A stretch of 64,000 bases of DNA from Daphnia pulex (taxonomy: Eukaryota > Arthropoda > Branchiopoda > Diplostraca > Daphniidae), in assembly GCF_021134715.1 (NCBI RefSeq), contig NC_060028.1:5974501-6038500 (forward strand). The letters run 5' to 3'. Of the stretch, positions 58,719-64,000 are shown piece by piece. The position numbers were made by a program, and so were the translations under genes. The notes beneath the pieces are model-generated. The model was not told the DNA's origin. It saw only the letters and a program-made list of their open reading frames with translations, and searched no databases. Position 1 is the first letter of the stretch. Each line of letters starts with the position of its first letter.

Positions 58719-59099
58719 CAGTTTCCGGTTAAGGATTTTCCACAGCAGTTGCCAGGATCTCGGGGTCTAGGAGAGGAACGGCTGACGGCGGGGCAATTTC
58801 CACCCCAGACATTTCTGTGTTCACTGTCGGTGCTAAAAGGTACAGCGATATCCGTCCAGCGAATCTTCTTTGGTTGTGTTTAGGAATACAACTGTTGGGG
58901 AGAAAAGAAGAAATAAAAGAATCTAGACTGAACGAAATACGAAGAGATTTTTTTCAATGGGAAATTAGAGCAGGATCAGCAAGTGAAAAAATTCAATCAA
59001 TTTTCCCAGCAATGGTCCCCTCTCTAAAAATCTGCAGCGTGAAAGATTCCTTAAAGTTGGTCGAAACAACAAAACTTATATTTTAAACCAACGGCCATT
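58719..59099. other. Upstream flank of RNase III fragment 1
   Basis: Minus-strand sequence upstream contains ATG frames (from about 58812) that stop before joining the RNase III frame. A plus ORF at 58817-59086 has no domain. Confidence 0.4.
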
Positions 59100-59880
59100 C
59101 TTTTCTTGACCCCGCCCCACCCCCACCCCCTTCTTTTGAAAAATGAAGGGATGAAAAAAAACATGGCCGACAAAATTTTTTTTTGGGGAGGGGAGACAAC
59201 AATGCACACCGTCACAAAGTAACTGTAGGCACGGTAGATTTTCAACGTGTGTGTGCAAAAGTTGCAAAAATGTACACACATGTAAAGATGTACACACATC
59301 AACACCTACTTTTTTTAACACATTTGCCAACACTAAAAGTCGTCATGGGTTAGGGGAAAGAGAAGGAAAAAGGCACCGACGAATCCACCAATTTGTGGAT
59401 AGAGCAGGAATTGATTCCTTGGAAAATTGCCCATCTTGAAATATTTCCTCAATTTCTAGGCGCTATAGGCCAGTTCTGTTATTTGGTAGAGCTCCTTAAG
59501 AAGTACTAATAAATAAAATAAAATACTCCGTTATATTATGGATTGGCTGATTCATCAACGTTCTGAAATGGAGAAGATTTTTTGGCTAATCAAAGGCTCC
59601 CAATTGAAAATGTTGGGTTTGGCAAAGATTGAAATGCTTACGGCTTCGCTGTGTGTTCCAAAAAAGAAAAGTGGTTGTTGTTTTGTGTGTAATTTTTACA
59701 TTTTTGCCCGTGTCTCGGAGACACACACGGAACAACTTGTACACACATACGTTGAAAATCCCATATCCATAGCTACGGTGTGTATTGTTGTCGACCCCCC
59801 CCCCCCCCCCCCAAAAAAAAATATGTATTTCCGGCCATCTTTTTCATCCCTTATCCACCATTCATCCTATTATTTTCAAC
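59100..59880. repeat. Large imperfect inverted repeat (foldback)
   Basis: The arms at about 59130-59300 and 59690-59860 match in inverted order: ACATTTTTGC, CGTTGAAAATC, ACGGTGTG(C/T)ATTGTTGTC, a C- or G-run with an A- or T-run, GGCCAT and TTCATCCCTT. The spacer is about 390 bp. The C-run at about 59796-59813 lies in the right arm. It could be a foldback transposon with unclear ends. Confidence 0.65.
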
Positions 59881-60612
59881 CTCCTTTTTATCAGATCAGA
59901 TGAGCTCACCACAGCAACCGATAATTTTTGGCCTAAAGTAAAGCTCGAACAATTTTGATGTGTAAATCCGCGCGGAAATTTGCGTTTGTTTTTTGGGTCA
60001 AAATTTTTTTACATGAATTACAGTGAAATCAAGTATTGACATTTTTTGTTTTAAAATTCAATGTCGATCGTCCCTTTTTTTCTACAATTTCTTTTTAACG
60101 GGGTCAGAAATTTTTTACATGGAATTATCAATTATTTACATTTTGATTATCAAGAATATTGGTTCGTCCATTGATCTTGTCCACCAGATCTTGTTAATTG
60201 GGTAGAGGAGATACTTGGAGGCAGCCAGTTTTGCTTTGTGTTTCGGATTGCCTTCGCCCCTGTAGATTTATCCGTTGATTGTTATGCTGCATATAAAACA
60301 TCCACTCGGCGATTTCGTCTCCCTAATTTTTAAAACTTATTTGTTTTTTAAGTGAGGTAATTTAAGTAACGAAGTGGAAGATCACGAAGGTGCCCAGGAG
60401 TCTGAGAGGAATAAGGGGGGGGGGGAGGTGTAGCAATGTGCGTGTCATGTCTTATCGGAATAAATTGAAATCATCAAAACCCAAACATCGTGTTCTTGAG
60501 TTTCTTGACCTATTATTCAAAAATAAAACATTTTTAAGTTGAGCACATTTTTGGGAAGTGTCTTGTATTCCTTAGTAATAATTTTAAAACTCTGTCGTTA
60601 TTTCAATTATAC

Positions 60613-60738
60613 CTGACGAAATCGCACAACTAAACGAAAATGAAATCCTTTGGCAACAGACACAATGCTGCCAGCCAGAGCTAAGATAAAATGTTTCTTG
60701 AAAATGATTTGACAAACACTGTTATCAATTTGTGAAAT
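60613..60738 (-). other. Orphan exon-like segment, 42 codons
   Basis: The segment is bounded by a TTTCAG acceptor and a CAG-GTATAA donor. It is exactly 42 codons and open throughout (IFKKHFILALAGSIVSVAKG in the middle). It lies between the two RNase III fragments on the same strand. I do not recognise it, and it may be chance. Confidence 0.3.
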
Positions 60739-61335
60739 CTGAAATTAATTAAAACAATTAACTTGCAAATTAAATTTAATTCAGTAACGATCAATCGCTA
60801 TTATGGTGGCGCATTGGTATTGCACGCTTGTATAACAAGTTTGGATTTTAATCCATTTCTCTTCTGTGAATAATGGATTAATACCCAAAGTTATTGTGTC
60901 AGCGTATGACGCGCCAGCGCCACTATGGTATGACACACGTATGACCTAAAGGCGGAAATTAGCGTAAGCGGACTTCACTTCGTTGTCTTTATTTTTAGAC
61001 ATGGCCGAATTTCACTAGCCGGTGACATGAGATGAGATATGATGGAAATATTTTTTTCAAATTTTATCATTGGAGTGCGAGTTCTAAAATTACTTTTTTA
61101 TTACCATTAGCATCGTCAAAGAAAAGATGAAAAGATTTTTGAACAGATGTAAGGGAACCTTAGAAAGTCAATAAAAACCACTCCTGCAATGGATTCAAAA
61201 ACATCCGCCAGTACGTCTGGCACCTTGATGCATCGTGCTGCTACAGGGGACTCAGGTATCGAACGCGTCAAACTTTAAGACTGAATAAATACATTGTTAA
61301 TGTTTCATTTTATGGTCATTAAAAAAGGGTATTAC

Positions 61336-61987
61336 CATATTGGCAAATGAATGAGGTGCCTCTTTCTGATTCTCCGCAAAGTTATTGATATTGTGTAACA
61401 ACTTGCTTGTAATAACAAGGCTGGTGGCAGGCAAAGTAAGAATCTGTGCATCCCAAACTTAATTGCAAAGACCCCAAAGCAGTCGTTACAGGTAATCGCC
61501 GATCTGTGGCGAGTTAATTCGTCGGGCCTGTACTTTATAAAAGTTTTACACAGCTCAATGGACACAAGCAAGCCTAAAAATGTAATTATTTACTATCAAT
61601 TTATAGTTTTAAAAAATAATTTTAAGAACGGAAGAAAGAAAGGTGGAATGGAGGATGTGCTACCATGCAAAGAAAAATAGGTCGATCAGCATTGGCGTTT
61701 GGAACACTTATTCCAGGTTAGTGCTTCCTCCATTCCTCCTATGTGGATACAGTAAAATTACCTAGGACGACATCTCCCAGAAATTCGAGTCATTCATAGT
61801 TTAAAGCCTTGAGAAAGCGATGTGTAAGTGCCTCCTTCAACAAATATGCTCGATTTTTTAAAGAGTAATTCAATATACGTTCAACATTCTCGATGGTTAC
61901 ATCGATTCCATAGTTGACTAGCCAATTTTTATTCATTTTAGGGCACTTTTCAGGTGGCTCATCCGGTGGGATTTCTTCTGCCTTTCG
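61336..61987 (-). pseudogene. Dicer-type RNase IIIb domain, fragment 2
   Basis: Two exons, 61762-61987 and 61336-61573, join in phase. The first reads IPPDEPPEKCPKMNKNW, then VERILNYSLKNRAYLLKEAL and YE-stop-LEFLGDVVLG. This is the region before and into the Dicer RNase IIIb signature, with an in-frame TGA at 61790-61792 where Arg is expected (consistent with CGA to TGA). The second exon gives KYRPDELTRHRSAITCNDCF and AIKFGMHRF, then after a 1-nt frame change KLLHNINNFAENQKE, again in Dicer order. The exon junction inside LG is at the same place and phase as in fragment 1. The rest of the gene is absent. Confidence 0.8.
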
Positions 61988-62063
61988 CTAAATTACAGAA
62001 ATTGTAACATTTAATATTTTTTATTTAATGGAACAGCCTTTTGTTTGTTTATGTGAGTAATGA

Positions 62064-62090
<27 letters not shown>
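62064..62090 (+). repeat. (GT)n microsatellite
   Basis: About 13 uninterrupted GT units, followed by CGTGCG. Confidence 0.9.
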
Positions 62091-62094
<4 letters not shown>

Positions 62095-62769
62095 CGTTTG
62101 TGATTTGCTGCATATCAATGTTAAAAGCTTTCAGTGGGGGAAGAAACAAGAGAACTGAGGATCACCTGTTTCCTAAATGCTTTAGGACATGGTTGATCAA
62201 CAGTTCTAAAGAAGTTGTTTCATCATGGGATTTATTATGTTTAAGTTTAATGAAGCCAAAAATATCCAAACCTTAAACCGACACAAATTCCCAAATCGTG
62301 TTTCTTCTCCCTCCGGAAGCTGTTAACAAGTTCTTGGGTATAGAAAATGCGGCCATTACGGCATAACGGTTGGAAGGTTACAAAAACTATTAAATGTCCG
62401 AGTCCCGAAATTGTGTGTAATAAACCGTAATTTGTGTTGGCCTTTAAACATTTTATTTGTTATGCCTGTGTACCTAATAGAATTGAACATCCTCCACACT
62501 TCTACTTAACACCTTAATGCAAATACAAATCTAAATTTTTAGTGATAGACAAAAAAATTGTTTTGAAGTTGAATCAACGTCAATTTCCGAAGCGTGGCAT
62601 TCTTCATCACATTTATCATTACGAATTTTCTTTGGTTTAGGAGCCAGGAGGGGAATATGAATCGAATTGTTTGAACAGCAACTAACTTTCTTTGTGGCTA
62701 AATCAATGGGTTAACTGCTTGAAGCTTAAAAAATGAGTTTTATAATTTAATGTAGTTTGAAACTCAAAT

Positions 62770-62817
62770 GACGAGCAAGTTGCTCGTCCTTTGAGCAACA
62801 CAGTTGCTCGGAGCAAC
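62770..62817. repeat. Two adjacent short palindromes
   Basis: GACGAGCAAGTTGCTCGTC (62770-62788) and GTTGCTCGGAGCAAC (62803-62817) are each self-complementary around one base and share the GTTGCTC core. The corresponding left-arm sequence lacks them. Confidence 0.75.
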
Positions 62818-63531
62818 ACAATTTTCTAGATCGTTGACGTCTTTGTAGTATTTGTAGTATTTTGATAAATCTGAGCCTATTTTAGTAATGAGATATTCAG
62901 TTTCAATGATTTTAAGCAAATGATTTCATTTATACATGGTGCCAGTGTGATTTTCGCTCAGCAGTCCCAACCCATGCTCAAGCTCAAAGCGGAAAGAAAA
63001 GAGGAAGAAAAAGTTTTTTTTTTCAAACGGCTTCGTCTTTCTTTCTTCGTCTTCCTCTGATATTATACCGTCGGCAAAACAGAACATCTCCGTATAGAGC
63101 ATCCAACTGTTTCACTGTGTATCATGGAAAACTTGTATAAGTTGTCTCAATTCTACTTAAATGTTTTATTTGATCGCATGATACAAACATCAGAGAGAAT
63201 TTCGATTGTTTTCTTGCCTTGGCCATTTGCATTGGCCATCGAACCCAAGTTTATCAGTTTCTAATGCCCAGTATTTTCATGCCACCCCACGTCACATAGT
63301 CTAAGTGATTCATCTTTGTGATTACTTGCCAATTCGGACTCTTGAGTCTAAGAATATGCTGTTAATTTTTGTTTGCAATTTTCGTAATTTTGTCATGCTT
63401 AAAATCAATTAGTATTGTATCTTAAGAAAAAAATGAAAATTATAGAGAAAATATAAAGTAACGAAATTGACACGGCCAAGAAAAAGGGTGCGGATTTTCT
63501 TGTCTCAAAAGGTTTTTATCCAAGAACTTAC

Positions 63532-63682
63532 CAGTATTCAAATATATTTTTTTGTATATGGGTACCAGTTAGGACATCCCGCCGACACGTCCGCACTTCT
63601 TTCAATTCAACGGAACTGTATATCTTGTCGGATTTTATTCGATGACCTTCATCACATATTATCAATTCTGGTCCTGGGTTGA
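63532..63682 (-). pseudogene. SNF2-family helicase exon, second copy
   Basis: One exon with TTTAG acceptor and GTAAGT donor reads GPELIICDEGHRIKSDKIYS, then RTCRRDVLTGTHIQKNIFEY. These are helicase motifs II (DEGH) and III (LTGT) with spacing as in ATRX/ARIP4-type SNF2 ATPases. No stop inside. No neighbouring helicase exons were identified, so it is probably a fragment. The window edge does not explain this, since flanks on both sides are visible. Confidence 0.7.
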
Positions 63683-64000
63683 CTAAAGCTCAGTAAATTT
63701 CCGTGGAATATTCCGTGAAATTGAAGGTGTATTTTAGATGGGAATAATTCCACTTTTATGTGAAAAGTTTTGAACAGCTTCGTTCTCAGATTCATCATTC
63801 AACGTCGTCTTCCCTTTTTTCGTAGATTTTAAATTCCGTTTCTTCTACATGTTTTCTCGTTGCAAGTACAGTATGCACAAAAGATCATATCCGATCAGAA
63901 CAACACTGCAATGATTGGAACAATATACCAAATCACATGTGGATGATGAATTTGAGAGTTTAACTCATATCCAAACGTATACCAGAACGAAAAAAAAAGA

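Larger units (their letters stand above)
62430..63705 (-). repeat. Segmental duplication, right arm (continuous copy)
   Basis: Read on the minus strand, this copy carries in one piece what is split at 27728-28560 and 45500-46790 on the plus strand. It holds the SNF2 exon (63532-63682), the LYGDVLFCRRYNIRG segment near 63070-63110, and an open stretch at about 62560-62705 containing PKPKKIRNDKCDEECHASEI, which is degraded in the left copy. Confidence 0.8.

Noticed and set aside
59796..59813. C18 run followed by A-run as a feature of its own
   Set aside because: Simple homopolymer within an inverted repeat arm; length is likely unreliable in the assembly.
63695..63725. Heat-shock-element-like TTCC/GGAA repeats
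   Set aside because: TTCCGTGGAATATTCC resembles an HSE, but there is no intact gene start nearby and short matches are expected by chance.

Overview
The window looks like nuclear DNA of an arthropod, most likely a cladoceran crustacean (Daphnia-like). This is inferred from AT-rich DNA, many phased introns of about 60-100 nt with GT-AG ends, animal-specific gene families, and a mix of BEL/Pao, hAT, Tc1/mariner and Harbinger-type elements. No bacterial or organellar features were seen.

Left part (1-26.6 kb) is gene-dense. In order: the 5' end of a CLCA-type metalloprotease/chloride-channel regulator (-, runs off the left edge); an ELK/ternary-complex-factor ETS gene (-, six coding exons, 653 aa); a complete 10-formyltetrahydrofolate dehydrogenase gene, ALDH1L (-, 18 coding exons, 920 aa), with a tRNA-Asp(GTC) gene nested in one intron; a gene-poor 5 kb with a perfect hairpin and a young foldback MITE; HSD17B12-type 3-ketoacyl-CoA reductase (+, 322 aa); a sorting nexin of the SNX9/SH3PX1 type (-, 541 aa), tail-to-tail with HSD17B12; and AATF/Che-1 (+, 573 aa), head-to-head with the sorting nexin. 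I rebuilt the exon chains by hand from splice sites and reading phase. The ELK, ALDH1L, HSD17B12, SNX9 and AATF models each add up to a whole number of codons ending in a stop. The genes are unrelated housekeeping or signalling genes, with no sign of a joint pathway.

Right part (26.6-64 kb) is a nested graveyard of repeats and gene fragments. A SNF2-helicase exon fragment (27.7-28.3 kb) and a second block (45.5-46.8 kb) both match, in inverted order, one continuous stretch at 62.4-63.7 kb. This suggests that about 17 kb of foreign DNA now splits the left copy. That 17 kb holds an inverted duplication of a talin rod-domain fragment (29.05-30.39 and 43.01-44.15 kb), a hAT element (30.8-31.1 plus 37.4-39.3 kb) split by a BEL/Pao retroelement with an open 1211-codon pol, and two Tc1-like transposase fragments. 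Further right lie decayed Harbinger-like, transposase-like and DUF4806 sequences and a TA-flanked MITE.

The most unusual item is a tandem pair of Dicer-type RNase III domain remnants (57.97-58.72 and 61.34-61.99 kb, both -). They keep the same exon junction but differ in their lesions. They look like DNA-level copies of a Dicer RNase IIIb module.

All family assignments rest on motif recognition by eye. No database search was possible.
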